Shown in pieces: positions 11,518-23,980 of a stretch of DNA of 64,000 nt. Every line of letters starts with the position of its first letter. The first letter of the stretch is position 1. The notes beneath the pieces are model-generated. The model did no database searches. It was not told the origin of the DNA and saw only the letters and a program-made list of their open reading frames with translations. A program made the position numbers and the translations under genes. This DNA is from Eutypella sp. D-1 (taxonomy: Eukaryota; Ascomycota; Sordariomycetes; Xylariales; Diatrypaceae), in the NCBI GenBank assembly GCA_023313575.1, contig JAJTTP010000001.1, forward strand, positions 3,286,001 to 3,350,000, read 5' to 3'.

Positions 11518-13587
11518 AGTGGTACAGCCTTGCTTACATAGGTCGAAAACATCGGGAGATGGATTAGTTGCAGTTCCGCGTGAGCATTCACATCCAACTT
11601 TCTGGATGGCGTCAGAGGCCATGGCAGGTAAAGGACACATCAGGCAGCTCTCTGTTTTATCGGCTGGTATTTTCTACCAAGACCTAGTGCTTATCCCAGA
11701 ATCTCCATTGTCATGTATATATCTCCGCGTGTTGTAGAATGACATGACTTCCAAAATCCGCCCACTCAAAGATGAAATATCCAGCGCACTTGATCTATAC
11801 CACCATCACGTTGTGTTCCTGAATACCTGCTACTAGTCAGCATCCCAGGACTATTCTCACGCAGTCACCGGCTACACATAAATTATTTAGGTAAGGTTAG
11901 TTAACATCCCTACTAGGTCCATTAGTCTAGTGGCGTCAGATCTCTTGGAAGTTGGAAGTCTTGGCCACTGCACATGGTGAACGATTAGTATGACCAGGCT
12001 AATTACAGACTCCGTGGAAGAATAGAAAATCAAGTTATGCGATCAAATCCTACGTTACGTCAATTACTTTCCTTATCCAACTGCCTAAATAGTTGCACAT
12101 CGCATCAGCCTTGCTAGCAGACTAAGCTGAGAAGTCCGGTCTCTCTAGGAAACCTTCCAGGATGACTTATCAAGTTTTGTTAGCTCCAGATACAGCACCT
12201 AAATAACGTCCCTGGAGCTAGCACCGGTCATCAGCACGGAAGTGGTGCACCCTTGCGGTCTATCGTAGGAAACGACCACTGGTCCGATTACACTCCAGAC
12301 AAACTTAATTGACAAGTGAATAACATCCGTGACTCCAAGCTCGCGCCTGGTCACAGAGACGAGCGGTCCTGCTTCTAGGCTAATTGTCATCACCAAGGTC
12401 TTGCTTCACTTGTCTCCAGGCCAGCCGTAGCATCTCAAAATTTCTAGCGTCTTGGGTCTTTTCCCTGATGGTTTAATTCAGCTATATAATACCAGTCATC
12501 AGGGCTCAGAAGCATGTTTGTTTTAATTCAGGTATGAGAGCAAGGCGCGGAGGCGCCATGCCTAGTTGGGCAAGTCCCCTGACGATCCGATCAAATCGGA
12601 GATATGTGTTACTTGGAAGAAAGTAAGCGAGACCCTTGGACTACCAGTTTACATGATAAATATTGGTGGGTGCTCAGTAATTATATCTGTCAGAGTATGG
12701 CTAATGGTCTAGATCTCATAGCTTTGAGGCTAAACTAACTAGGTGTCTTCCATCAGGGAGAGATGGTCAGCAACCGTAAGACCCGTTCACCACTTTAGGT
12801 TAAATCATCATTGTAGACCTTGGAAAGGACTGGTATCTCACCTGAATTGTTAAGACCTGTCTTATCAGCCAGGTTCTTTTTCTCCGCAACCCTCTCGCAA
12901 CGGAAGGATTCGGCTGCCCCCGGATCGGCGAACCTTACCTCCTGCTGGCTGGGTCAGGTAAAAATGTAATGAGACTTCACGCCGCAATTGAGCCCCCGAA
13001 GATGCGCCATTAAAAGAACACCGGATATTGTTCAATGTGGAAGGTCCTTACAGTGTAGTAACTAAATTTAACCTGCTTATTCATGGCCCTAGAAACCCGC
13101 CTGGAGCTGACGCTGTCACATCAGCCTCACGCGCATCGCCAATTGATCGCGTTACCAGTCTTCGTGGCAGTGGATTCCCTGTATCGCTATTTGGCGCTCA
13201 CCGTACTAACCATCCTCCCTCGAAATCTGGTAGTCTCTTCGAAAGGTTGTTGTAGCCTTGCATCCATCGATGCCGACCTACTTGCACCTCCACAAATGCG
13301 GCCCTGTTGATGTATGGGTAGGCATGACTTAAGCTCGTTCTCGCCCCATAACAGAGGGGGTTGTGGGTGTGAGTTTCCTAATGAGGAAAGCTAAGATATC
13401 CCTATCTCACTTCTCTCAGAATATGGGTGCTTCGTCCTAATAGAGACGAAGGTTTTCTCGCCTATATAAGAACGATGATCATCTCCTGATCAAGTTATGT
13501 TTCTGTTGATCATCCTCTCACGCCTCCCAGTGCTTTGGGTCATATTCCTATCACTTACTTACTACCGTCCCCTATTTCTAAGATATA
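11518..13587. other. Intergenic, upstream of GH16 gene
   Basis: About 2.1 kb without a convincing coding frame. GGCTAA hexamers occur (near 12380, 12704 and 12727), the core of the binding site known for XlnR/Xyr1-type cellulase activators, but such short words also occur by chance. Confidence 0.4.
13463..13470 (+). promoter_or_regulatory. Probable TATA box of the GH16 gene
   Basis: TATATAAG is 118 bp before the ATG and is followed by a pyrimidine-rich leader, typical of highly expressed fungal secreted-enzyme genes. Confidence 0.55.
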
Positions 13588-14698
13588 ATGTTGTCTAAGT
13601 GGTCCAGTTTCTCCCTAGCCGCCGCGGTGGCGGCGGTTTCTGCACGAATGGTGCCCAGCACGGTCGACAACACTGTTAAGGACGGCTTCGTGTCCGTGGG
13701 TAACGAAACCTGGGTCCCTGAGGATACGTTCCGTATCCAAGAAATATCTCCAGGCTACCCCGGGTATAATCTCGTTTGGCAGGACGACTTTGTCGGTAGC
13801 GCAGGGCAGTCCCCTAATACCAACAACTGGAAGATCATCACCGGAAACCTCGGCGTCAACGGCGAGTGGCAGACGTACAGAGGGGGATGGGAAAACCTGC
13901 AGCTCAGTGGGGGCAGCACGCTGCAGCTTGTGCCCGTGATCGTGAACGGTCAGTGGACGTCGGGTCGGATCGAGTCCAAGTATACCTTCACGCCGCAGGA
14001 CGGGCGTGTAACGCGGGCCGAGGCCAAGCTCCGTTTCGGTGACGCCCCGCCCCAGAACAAGCAGGGCATTTGGCCCGCCTTCTGGATCATGGGTGACGAG
14101 ATCAACCATGGGGTCCAATGGCCGGACAACGGCGAGATCGACGTCATGGAGCGCGTCAACGGTGCTCTAACTGGATACGGTACAATCCACTGCGACGTCT
14201 ATCCCGGAGGCATCTGTAATGAGCCAAGCGGCAGAGGCGCCACCGTCAACATCCCCGACAATGGTTGGCACGTCTGGCGCGTCGAATGGGATCGCAGGAC
14301 TGATAATTGGGCCGATGAGGTTCTAACATGGTAAGCAGTCACAGATCTCGACCATCACCGAAATTCGGAATGACTAGCCACTAACCCCATCATTACAGGT
14401 ACTTGGACGATAGACAATTCCACAGTATCGCAGGTTGGCAGGTTGGCTGGGACGTCTGGCAGGATCTGGCAGCGAAGCCTCTATTTTTCATCGCCAACGT
14501 TGCTGTCGGTGGCGGTTTCGTAAGTCCCTATCCTTTACTAGATTCTCAAACCGCCATATGACTAGACCACAAGTTTTATGTGTCGAATGTCTGCTAACCC
14601 TTGTCTAATATCAGCCTGGCTCCCCGAACGGCGATACTTGGGACTGGTACGGAAACATGCTGGAACTCGCCTATGTCGCTCATTACGTTTCGAACTGA
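13588..14698 (+). CDS. Secreted GH16 endo-1,3(4)-beta-glucanase-like enzyme
   Basis: Three exons (13588-14330, 14399-14519, 14615-14698) give 315 residues. The N-terminus carries a hydrophobic signal ending near ARM (residue 20). The GH16 active-site motif is EIDVMER, with Glu183 as nucleophile, Asp185 and acid/base Glu188. Upstream blocks NGEWQTYRG and KQGIWPAFWIMG are those of laminarinase-type members, which split beta-1,3 or mixed 1,3/1,4 glucans. The end of the fold is rebuilt by the two splices (WYLDDRQFH, then IANVAVGGGF, then PGSPNGDTWDWYG). No carbohydrate-binding module or GPI signal is present, so the product is probably soluble and extracellular. The exact glucan cannot be decided from these motifs. 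Confidence 0.9.
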
Positions 14699-15702
14699 GT
14701 GGTGGGAATATGCACAAATACATAGTGTAGTTTACCTAGGTACTTAGGAGGTAATAGTTGGAATATACCGTTCTTGTTGCATACTAAGTATAACCTGCTG
14801 GAGGATGTAACTGGGTGATTGGCTGGAATTGATGCTGATATACAATTGATTGAGAGAGTTGACCCACTATACATGCGGTGGGGTCTTCTCTAGCTTACCC
14901 CATATTACCCCTATTCTCGGCATTAATACTTAGAGTACAGAGTATCCAGAAAGGGATATTGACAAGCAATTATAAAAGAAATGTGAGTTATATAGACTAT
15001 CATAATTCACTCGCATGGAGGGCGCCAAACTGCCCAATAAACGTGAACAGAAACCGGGGGTTAAATTACTTGCTAATGCATGCAAAGAACCAAGAACCGC
15101 AACAGTTCTGCCAAGAAATAACACGTGCTGATGGAGGGGCAATGGATGAGGGACTAAGTATGCAACATCCCAGTCAAGAACACGGTAGCGACGTCTTCAG
15201 CTGAGAAGGACTAGCTCAAAGTACCAAGTACTGGAACACAGTTGTTCCGATATGGACCCTGTAAGAGACTGTATCGTTATTGTTGTATTGCCTAACTGAT
15301 AGCTAATGTATAGCATATTGGTTAGACAGCTCCGTCTTGACCCATGCTCAGAATCAGATAATCAACATGCTCACCGTCTCGTGGCCTAGCAACTACATAT
15401 AGTTATTTTGGGACGAGCAACCTAGTTTTATTGCATGGCAGCTGGCTCATCGCGAAAGCATACGAAATACCCGTGAATAATAAGATGACTGTAAAATGTG
15501 GGACTGATTGCTAAGAAGATATCAGATCTATTATAGGGGCTGAAACTTCGAATGTGACCTACCCACCTGGGTTTCCTTACGGGTAGGATCAGGCTGGCAT
15601 TCAACTCTTCGCATATACACTTTCTTCGGGATTCTGATTATGTTATAATCTCGAACTTTCAATCCCAAGCTCCGTTTTCAATTCTGTGAACCGTGCGCAA
15701 CT
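14699..15702. other. Intergenic, GH16 to NLR
   Basis: No coding frame of note. In particular there is no small upstream gene with an amyloid-type motif of the sort that sometimes accompanies NLR genes of the HET-S/NWD2 kind. Confidence 0.45.
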
Positions 15703-18700
15703 ATGGGGCAGAGATTGAAAAAGCTGTTTTCCAAAAGCCCGTTCGGGAAAAATAATTCCGACTCCCGCTCTGCGCTGACGACATCTGGCCCAAGTAACGC
15801 ATCTATCTCGGACCAGAGCCAACAATCCAGACTCGCACCCAATACTACAAATGTTGACTCGGGACATCATGAACCAACGACGGGATCTACCGTCACGGTT
15901 GAGTCGCAGACTTCTCTGACCCCAGAAACTTCTCAATCAGTTCCCTCTGAAGTGCAGCCGTCTATCATACAAGCCACTTCCGACGCAGCCAGTACTGTAT
16001 CTCCGGGCCAGCTTTGGACGGATGCATACAATGCAATCAAAAAAGATAATCCAAAAATGGTGACCGCATACAAGAAGATTTTACTCAGCGAGCTTGGCCA
16101 CGAATCGAACACTGAGACCAACCAAGGCAGCGAAACCGACCAGACAGACGTTGAACTCACACATACTCGAGCCGCCCAGCTTGTCAAACTCCACCTAGAG
16201 AACACATCCCGGAAGACCCTCACGAACCAAAAGGTGGAGGCAGGTATGCGAATAGCGTCCTCCGTCAAGGAAGTAGTGAGCACAGCGCTTAAGGAAGCCC
16301 CCGAAGCCGCGACAGCCTGGGGAGGTGTGTGTATATTACTGAAGGTGCGTTTATGGCGTCTGCGTGGTCTGATAGTTTAAAATTTCCTAACTCCATATGT
16401 TAGATGCTGGAAAACCCAATCAAAGAGGCAAAAGCGAATCGCGATGGGATGGTCTACGTTCTCTCGAGGATGGACTGGTACTGGCATTTGTCTGATCTTC
16501 TTTTCGGGGAAGTTGACAAGAATACCGAAGTACAAAGCGAGCTTTCAAATCACATCGTCACGCTCTACGGGGAGTTTCTTACATACCAGATGAAGAGCAT
16601 TTGCTTATCCTACCGGAATCGGCTTGCAGTATTCTTGCGAGATATAGCCCAGTTTGACGATTGGGCTGGTGCCGTGAAGGCTATTCGGGATGCCGAGGCG
16701 GCTGTCCAGCGAGATATTGACACTTATTGCACATATAGTATCAAGTCTTCACTTGATCAAATTGCCAAGAGAGCAGAGTTGCAGTTCACGGGTCTTCAAT
16801 CCATTTCCCAAGCCATACAGGAGAATTCAAAGCGGCAGGAGGAAAGGCGCCAAGATGACGATATCAATAAGTGTCTCTCGGACCTACGGATAACAGACCC
16901 CCGTCACGATAAGAAACGCATTGAAGATTCCAAAGGTGGCCTTCTACGAGACTCATACCGCTGGATTCTTGAGCATGAGGATTTCGAGCGATGGTGGACC
17001 GATGTCGATAATCAGCTTCTCTGGATCAAGGGCGACCCCGGAAAGGGCAAGACGATGCTACTTTGCGGTATCATCGACGAGTTGAAGAATCTTACTGTCG
17101 CCAACCCCTCCCTCTTGACTTTCTTCTTCTGCCAGGCCGCAGATGGCCGGCTAAACAATGCAACGGCCATATTGCGCGGTCTCATCTACCTTCTCGTCGA
17201 CCAGTGGCCACCACTAGCCCCACACATCCAGAGCGGGTATGATCGCGCCGGAAAAGCACTATTCGAGGATGTAAACGCCTGGGTTGCGTTATCTGAAATA
17301 CTGACCAAGATGTTGTTGGACCCAAACCGGCCTGAAGTCATCCTGATTATCGATGGTCTCGACGAATGTACGGGGGATCTTTCGAAGCTTCTCGACTTGA
17401 TTGTCCAACTGTTTCCTACACCTCGATCTAAGTGGATTTTATCCAGTCGCAACAACCAGGTAGACATCGAAGCCCAGTTTGATCAACTTTCGCAGAAACT
17501 CGGAATTTCCCTCGAACTTAACGCGGAGTCTATTTCCAATGCTGTTCATGTATATATCCAGCACAAAGTGGATCAATTAGCCAGGTCAAAAGGATACAGT
17601 CCAGAACTGAGAGAGGATGTTATGAATTACTTGAACTCTAAGGCCAACGATACGTTCCTTTGGGTCTCTTTAGTCTGTCAGGCGCTTGCGAATCCCAGGA
17701 TCAGACTACGACATACGCGAGCCCAGCTGTACACGTTCCCACCGGGGCTCAACTCTCTGTACGATCGGATGATGGAGATTATCGATGAATCAATTGATGT
17801 TGAGCATTGCAAACAGATACTGGCCGTCGCATTGGTGGTATACCGACCTCTTACCATACAAGAGCTGTCAAGCTTGATTGAGCTGCCAAGAGAGAGTGCC
17901 GATTTGGAATCTATCAAAGATCTTGTTGAGCTATGTGGCTCATTTCTTACTTTGCAAGGGGAGACCATTTTATTCGTGCATCAATCCGCGAAGGATTACT
18001 TCCATGAGGTTGCAACCAGCAAAATCTCCGCTGATACGAAAGGCAAGCACCACGAGGTTTTTTCGCGATCACTACAGGCCCTGTCTAGACAGCTCCGACG
18101 TAATATGTACGAACTGGACGATTGGGGGATACCTACGGATCAAATTACCCCACCAACTCCTGACCCATTAGCCGCCACGCGGTACTCCTGCATTCACTGG
18201 GTCGACCACTTGAGCGAATGCCGATATGAAGAAGGGGCACAGATAGACGATCTTCGAGATGGCGGCAGTGTCGACGAATTTTTGCGGAAGAACTATCTCC
18301 ATTGGCTCGAGGCACTTAGTATCATCGTAAGCGTACCAGAAGGGATCCGAGCATTGCTTAAATTGAAGGAATTGCTGCAGGTAAATATTGACCGTGTTCT
18401 TGTAGTTGAAAAGAAGCTAACACTGCTGGATGTAGGGGGAAGAAACACAACTCGCCAGTCTAGTCTGGGATGCGACACAATTCCTTCAATACAATAAGTC
18501 TGCGATCGAGAGTAGCCCACTCCAGGTATACGCATCAGCCCTGGTGTTTAGCCCAACCCAAAGCGTAATACGAAAGCTTTTCCAGGACGAAGAGCCACAG
18601 TGGTTGTCTCCCAAACCAGCTGTTGACAAGGACTGGAACTCATGGGATATGACATTCGAAGGTCATCATGGTGATGTTACGTCGGTAGCTTTTTCACCAG

Positions 18701-20682
18701 ATGGTAGACGGTTGGTCTCGGCCTCCCGCGCTCCCTCGGGGGACTCGAGCAAACAGAGGATGGTTAAAGTATGGGATGTTGCAACGGGCGCATGCGAAAG
18801 CACGATGAAGGGCATCATATCTCAATACAGTAGGCTGACTTTCTCGCCTGACGGTAACCGGATGGTTTTAAGTCATTCGGACGGTTTGGCCGGGATATGG
18901 AACGTGGTAATGGGTACGCTCGAAAAGACGTTCAGAAGCTCCAACCATATCACATCAACATCTCTTTCGCCTGATGGGAAGCGAATAGCGTTGGGCTTGA
19001 AAGGGGGTACGATTGAGACACAAGACGTAGCCACGGGCGCATCTGTGGCAACGTACGATGGCCACGAGGGCGATATCATGTGGCTAGCCTTTTCGCCTGA
19101 CGGGAAACGACTGGCGTCAAGAACCTCTTGTGCGGCGATAATATGGGACACAGCAAACCAGGCTGCCATTTCAAAGGTAGAGTACGAAGATGATCACGGC
19201 TGGAGTAAATTTCAGCGAGAGGCATTTTCACCCGATAAAAGATGGTTTGCACTGGTGCTCGATGGGGTCGAGACATGGGACGCAACAACGGGTGCATATA
19301 ATCGAAAGATTGAAGTCGGCATCGATGCTATACTTTCGATAACCTTTTCGCCTATCACAAACGGGCTCGCAGTGTCGCATGGGCGTGCGGTGACGATATG
19401 GGATGTGGCAAGGGGCACATCCATCAGAACTATCCAGACTGGCAAAGACTACATTCCCTCGCTAGCCTTCTCTCCCGATGAGAAACGACTAGCGTTAGGC
19501 TTCATCGATATAGCCAAGACATGGGACCTCACAAGAGATGTGTGCGAGAACATGTCCGACAGCGACATCGCATTTCGGTCGGTAGCTTTCTCTTCCGACA
19601 GAAGCCGGGTAGTATCGGGATTAGACGACGGTAGAGTCATGATATGGGATGCAGTAATGGGCGAGTGCGTAGCAACGCTAGAGGCTCATGATTGCGAAGT
19701 TGAGCCGGTGGCTTTCTCCCCGGATTCGAGATTAGTGGCATCAAATGGAGTACACTGGGGAGGAATGAAAGTATGGAATGCGGTGACGGGTGAGTGCATG
19801 GCGGAGATAGAAGCAGCTACATCCCCACTTCAAAAGATGGCCTTCTCCCCTGACTCGCGATTGTTGGCATACAACGCAACCCACCCCTACACGCTTAAGG
19901 TATGGGACGCGGCCACGGGAGAGTGTACAGCGATACGGGAACACGATAGTGGGGCCGATTCGATCACCTTCTCGCCAGATTCACGGTTATTGGCATCGGC
20001 CTCATCGAATGGAACGATCAGGATTTCGAATATAGAAACACGCGAGTGCATAGCGACCCTAAAAGGTCGCCAGGACGATGTGGTTGAATCCTTAGCTTTC
20101 TCCCCAGATTCACGACTATTGATAGCGGGCTCACGCGACAAAACGGCTAGGATTTGGGGTACGGAAACTTCCGAGTGCATAGTGAAGCTGGAAGATCACG
20201 ACGATCGAGTGATATTCGTGGTTTTCTCGCCTGATGGAGGTTGCGTGGCAACGGTCACCCGAGGATGGGTGGTTAAGATATGGGATGTCGCGACTGGGGA
20301 GCTGCAACAAATTATGAAGAGCCATGTTGAGATTTATTCGGTAGCTTTCTCCCCTGGCGGAAGCTATCTTATCACCAATGGAGGGGCAATGCCTCTGTCG
20401 ACATCGCCAAAGCGTGGTCTGACAACCGACTTGGAGCCACATGACGGAGGGATAGACGGTGGGTATGTCGGAATCGACGAAGGATGGGTTACCCGCAATG
20501 GACGAAAGCTGCTCTGGGTCCCTCATGATTACCGACCTGGACCGTATGAAAACGCAGCTTTCACGGTGCAGTCCATCACTGTTTGTACCCCATCAGGACG
20601 TGTCTGGATGTCTACGATACGAAATCCTATCATAGAACACTCCACGGTGCAGTTCTCCAGCGGGGATCTCCATAGGGGGTAG
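15703..20682 (+). CDS. NACHT-WD40 NLR-like STAND protein
   Basis: Three exons (15703-16344, 16404-18380, 18436-20682) join in phase to 1,621 residues. The first 100 residues are Ser/Thr-rich and disordered. Residues about 105-380 resemble the N-terminal domain usual before fungal NACHT domains (LWTDAYNAIKKDNP, DWYWHLSDLLF). The NACHT ATPase follows, with P-loop GDPGKGKT at about 424 and Walker B LIIDGLDEC at about 529. From residue 947, 13 full WD40 units and a partial 14th form what may be two seven-blade propellers. Such proteins are signal-triggered switches in fungal self/non-self recognition and immunity-like cell death (HET-E class). The second intron (55 bp, GTAAAT...GCTAAC...TAG) hides an apparent frame break: across it LLQ joins GEETQLASLVWDATQF, matching the usual family sequence. 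The WD units differ from each other, unlike the near-identical repeats of HET-E. Confidence 0.9.
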
Positions 20683-21258
20683 GATTGCTCCGTGTCCAGT
20701 CACCAGCGAATCATCCCACCATTTGAAGCAGACCTTGGGATTAGTCGTCGGGATTCCAGGAGCCTATAGATCGAGCGGGCTCAGTCCTTAAGTCGGCCAG
20801 CAGAACCAGTTTAGGCGGGCTCTACGAACTGACTGGTTGCGATCGATGCCCTATCCCATGCTCATGTGAGGGCAACTAGATGAACTTCGAAGTCCGTGAG
20901 CATACGCAGCTAATTTCTGGACACCATAGACCTTGGGGTAAAGGCATGAAGTAGGGCAATATACCCTCGCTATATATGTAGGAAGAGTCAAACACGCTTA
21001 TTGAACCATGCCTCTCTGCCTTTGGCACTACACTAGCTTAATAAACTCGTATAATGAACATATTCAAGTGTCAGGTCCAGATACCCACCTATACCTCATT
21101 CCTAGAACCCCAACCACAGCAGTATGTACAATGGCCACCAAGAGAACCTGTCCCTATGTCAAAGTAATGCGCATCCCTTACTCTCCCCTAATGCCCTTTT
21201 GTCTATGCTGAGTCCAAGTGGTATCCAAAAACGCCCAAGCAGTGACCCAACTCATCGC
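20683..21258. other. Convergent intergenic space, NLR to transcription factor
   Basis: This is the shared 3' region of two convergent genes. No hairpin, repeat or gene was recognised. Confidence 0.5.
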
Positions 21259-23731
21259 TCATTGGTACATATGATCCATACTATCCATACCGAAGCCAGT
21301 GTTGTGTGACGATGGATCTCCAGACCAAACTTGATGGAATTGGCCCATGTCTACTTGGGGGTGTTGCTGGGTCGGATGAAATCCGCCGACAAGGGCGGCA
21401 TTGTTTGCTGAGGGGTTCATGCTGAGATCGGTATAAGACATGGCAGCAGCAGGGGCCGGGACGGCCGTAACAGCATTGGTGTTTGCCGCCATGGCGTTTC
21501 CTGTCATTGTGTTGATCATGAAGGAGAAGTCGGCGCCCATGGTGGGGCCAACGGATGCTGTGAGGCTCTGGAACCCAGCCTGCACGTTCGAGTCCAAGTT
21601 GACGGGGTTGCGCGGCTCGTGCTTTCCCTGGGCGATTAGCGAAAGGACTGCCGTCTTAATACGCTCGAATACGTCGCGATACTTCTTCGCCGAGGGGTAG
21701 CGCTCCGTCATGATGTATAAAAGGATTTGACAGTCCGTTAAGGGGGTCTCGGCGTTGATGGAGTTCATGGGCGCCATCCACGCACAGTAAATCATATTTA
21801 AGCCTGTGTCCGTTCATCAGCTTCATAAGAATAGGAGAATAGGATAGAGCTATATATCACGTACCTGCGAGAAAGACGGATTGGATTGAGAGAGCTGAAA
21901 AACCGACAGGGAATCTCTGATGTAATCGCCTGTAATCGCTTAAAACGCCAGCACAAGCATCTGCACAGATTTTCAAATACCGCATGTTGACCGGAATCTC
22001 GGCGAGCTTGGGGTAAACGAGATAGCGGACACATCGATGATAGTGAATAGTATAGAGTTCGAGGCCTTCATATGCGTCATCTTGTCTGTGCTCGTAGTTC
22101 CTAGCCTCATATGGAATGGTGTCTCTCCAGATTGTGAGCCTATCAAGAAAGGCGTCGGTGATGTTATCGGGGACCTTCCCAGGTTGATCCACCCTGTATA
22201 CTGCGTGTTGAATCTCGGACTCGATTTTCTTGAGTCTTGTCCGATGAATAAATGATGTGAGGGAATTGGGCGGGTTTACCGGGATATCGGAGATATGCGC
22301 GCCAGCGCGACGAACGACTTCATCATCCATGTTCTCTTCGGGAATGTCAAGCGGTAGCTCGGTGTCGATATCGTGATCAGAAATGCTGGGAGGCCTCCCA
22401 ATGGCGAACGAAATGTCTCTGTCTAGGAAGTAGGCAGTCCAGAACCGGCGTTTAGTCATTTCCCCCTCCACCGTGAGGTTTGGTCTCCGCGGCCGACGAT
22501 GGAGGCCTAGCTCCACACATAGTCGCATCGCAGCACCGACATAGGTCCAAGCACCGGGGTCTCTTGGTGCTCTTGTGCAATAGAGAGCCATCAACAGTAA
22601 ATAGTTAATGGTCCGGTGATCACGGAAACCTAACATGACATCCATCTCCTCAAATGCCAAGTCGTAGTGATGATCGCTAAAGAAATGGCCCATCTCGCCA
22701 GCTGACTCTAACCAGCGGCCGCTGATGGCGTATACTATATGAAGAATTGTCTTATCGTATTCGTCCGTGAGGTTCTGTCGATTGTTGTGTAACTGAATCA
22801 CACGTGCCGAATGTAGAACTGGGTATCTCGTGTAAATATGGCGGAACCAGCCCTGTAAGAGTCGCGTAGCTACATTGTTGCTTAAGATGGGAACACCAAT
22901 CATCTCCCCTGAACTAGTTGAGTACACGGACTTGGGGGCAGGATCATCTTGCTGCTCGTCCTGAGCAGAGTGCGTAGTGGTCCTTTCGCTGTTGACGACT
23001 GATTTCAACACGCGACCTATAGTGATATTCGACGAGCCTCCAACATAATGTCCAGATGCTGACAGCGAGAGATCTCGTACGGCGATAAGAATATCATTCG
23101 CATCATCGTCAGACTGCTGGATCTGTAGTGAAGACTGTCCTAGCTGAGTCGGTATTGGGTTTTGTTGTGAGGATGGCGTGGACATCCCGGGCTGGCCCGG
23201 GAGGTGGAACTGATCATTTGGCACGCCTGCATGACCACCGGAGGCGATGAAGGCTTCCAGCTCAGCTACACGTTGTTCCAGCGCCTTGATATATAACTTC
23301 TTCTCTCCAGCCGCCGGGACTAGAGGCACAATATACACTAGGTACTTGTTAATATTACTGCAAGGATATCGCGTGGGAATAGGGGCAAGACTTACCGCAC
23401 TTCAGTGATAAGCGAGCACATGAGGCACATGCTGGTCGCTGGCCATCACACTTAAAAAGGGGTTAGCAATGGGCATGGGAGTCGACAAGGCAAAGCCACG
23501 AATAGTTAGTTTAGGGGGTAAGGGGGTAAGGGGGTTAGGGAGTTAGGGGGGCTGTGGTGGGAAAGATACTTTTTGCTTTCTGGTCTTACAACGCTGGCAG
23601 GCTAGAGCGACTCGGTCCCTTTTACCCGTCTTCCGCTGCGGTGCCGGGGTTTCCGAGGGTGGAGCGGACGGCGACACGCCGTGACTGGTTACGCTCTCCG
23701 GTGAGACACCGGCCCCCTCCAAACTAGACAT
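21259..23731 (-). CDS. Zn2Cys6 fungal transcription factor
   Basis: Four exons on the minus strand (23731-23570, 23450-23396, 23337-21865, 21803-21259) join to 744 residues. The binuclear zinc cluster is complete only after splicing: Cys45, 48, 55, 62, 65 and 72, spacing C-x2-C-x6-C-x6-C-x2-C-x6-C, with the first intron falling exactly before Cys55. A short coiled coil (KALEQRVAELEAFI) follows as dimerisation element. The middle homology region typical of the fungal-specific factor domain is clear (YLLLMALYCTRAP, GLHRRPRRPN, RRFWTAYFLDRDISFAIGRP). The tail is Gln/Asn/Ala/Met-rich and may be activating. The protein should be a nuclear, sequence-specific regulator; its targets cannot be told. 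The first intron (119 bp) carries five G-runs on the plus strand, and the third (61 bp) joins VFLAG to LNMIYCAW. Confidence 0.9.
23507..23551 (+). repeat. G-run tract (quadruplex-type, telomere-like) inside a transcription-factor intron
   Basis: Five G-runs (five, five, three, and six G with spacers TAA, TTA, AGTTA) lie on the plus strand, the template strand of the first intron of the Zn2Cys6 gene. The spacing resembles imperfect TTAGGG repeats and meets the simple rule for a DNA G-quadruplex. Confidence 0.6.
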
Positions 23732-23980
23732 GCTAGTTCGGGCGAGGACGAGGTCGGGTATGGCATGCAGCGAGGCGCCACAGGGATACTATGGTCTGGT
23801 TATGCAATAACTCAGCAAGGACCGGAAGCCCGCGGCGTAACCAGTAGCGCGTAGGCGGGGACCCAGTGACCCAAAGAATGCCAAGCTTGTACAGAGTATT
23901 AGGTGGGATACAATTGCTCTACAATATACAATACGAAAATAGCTACTATAGCTTGAGATGAGGAAGCCGATGTAGCTCGC

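Noticed and set aside
18381..18497. Frameshift that would make the NLR a pseudogene
   Set aside because: A 55-bp intron with good donor, branch point and acceptor explains it and restores the family sequence on both sides.
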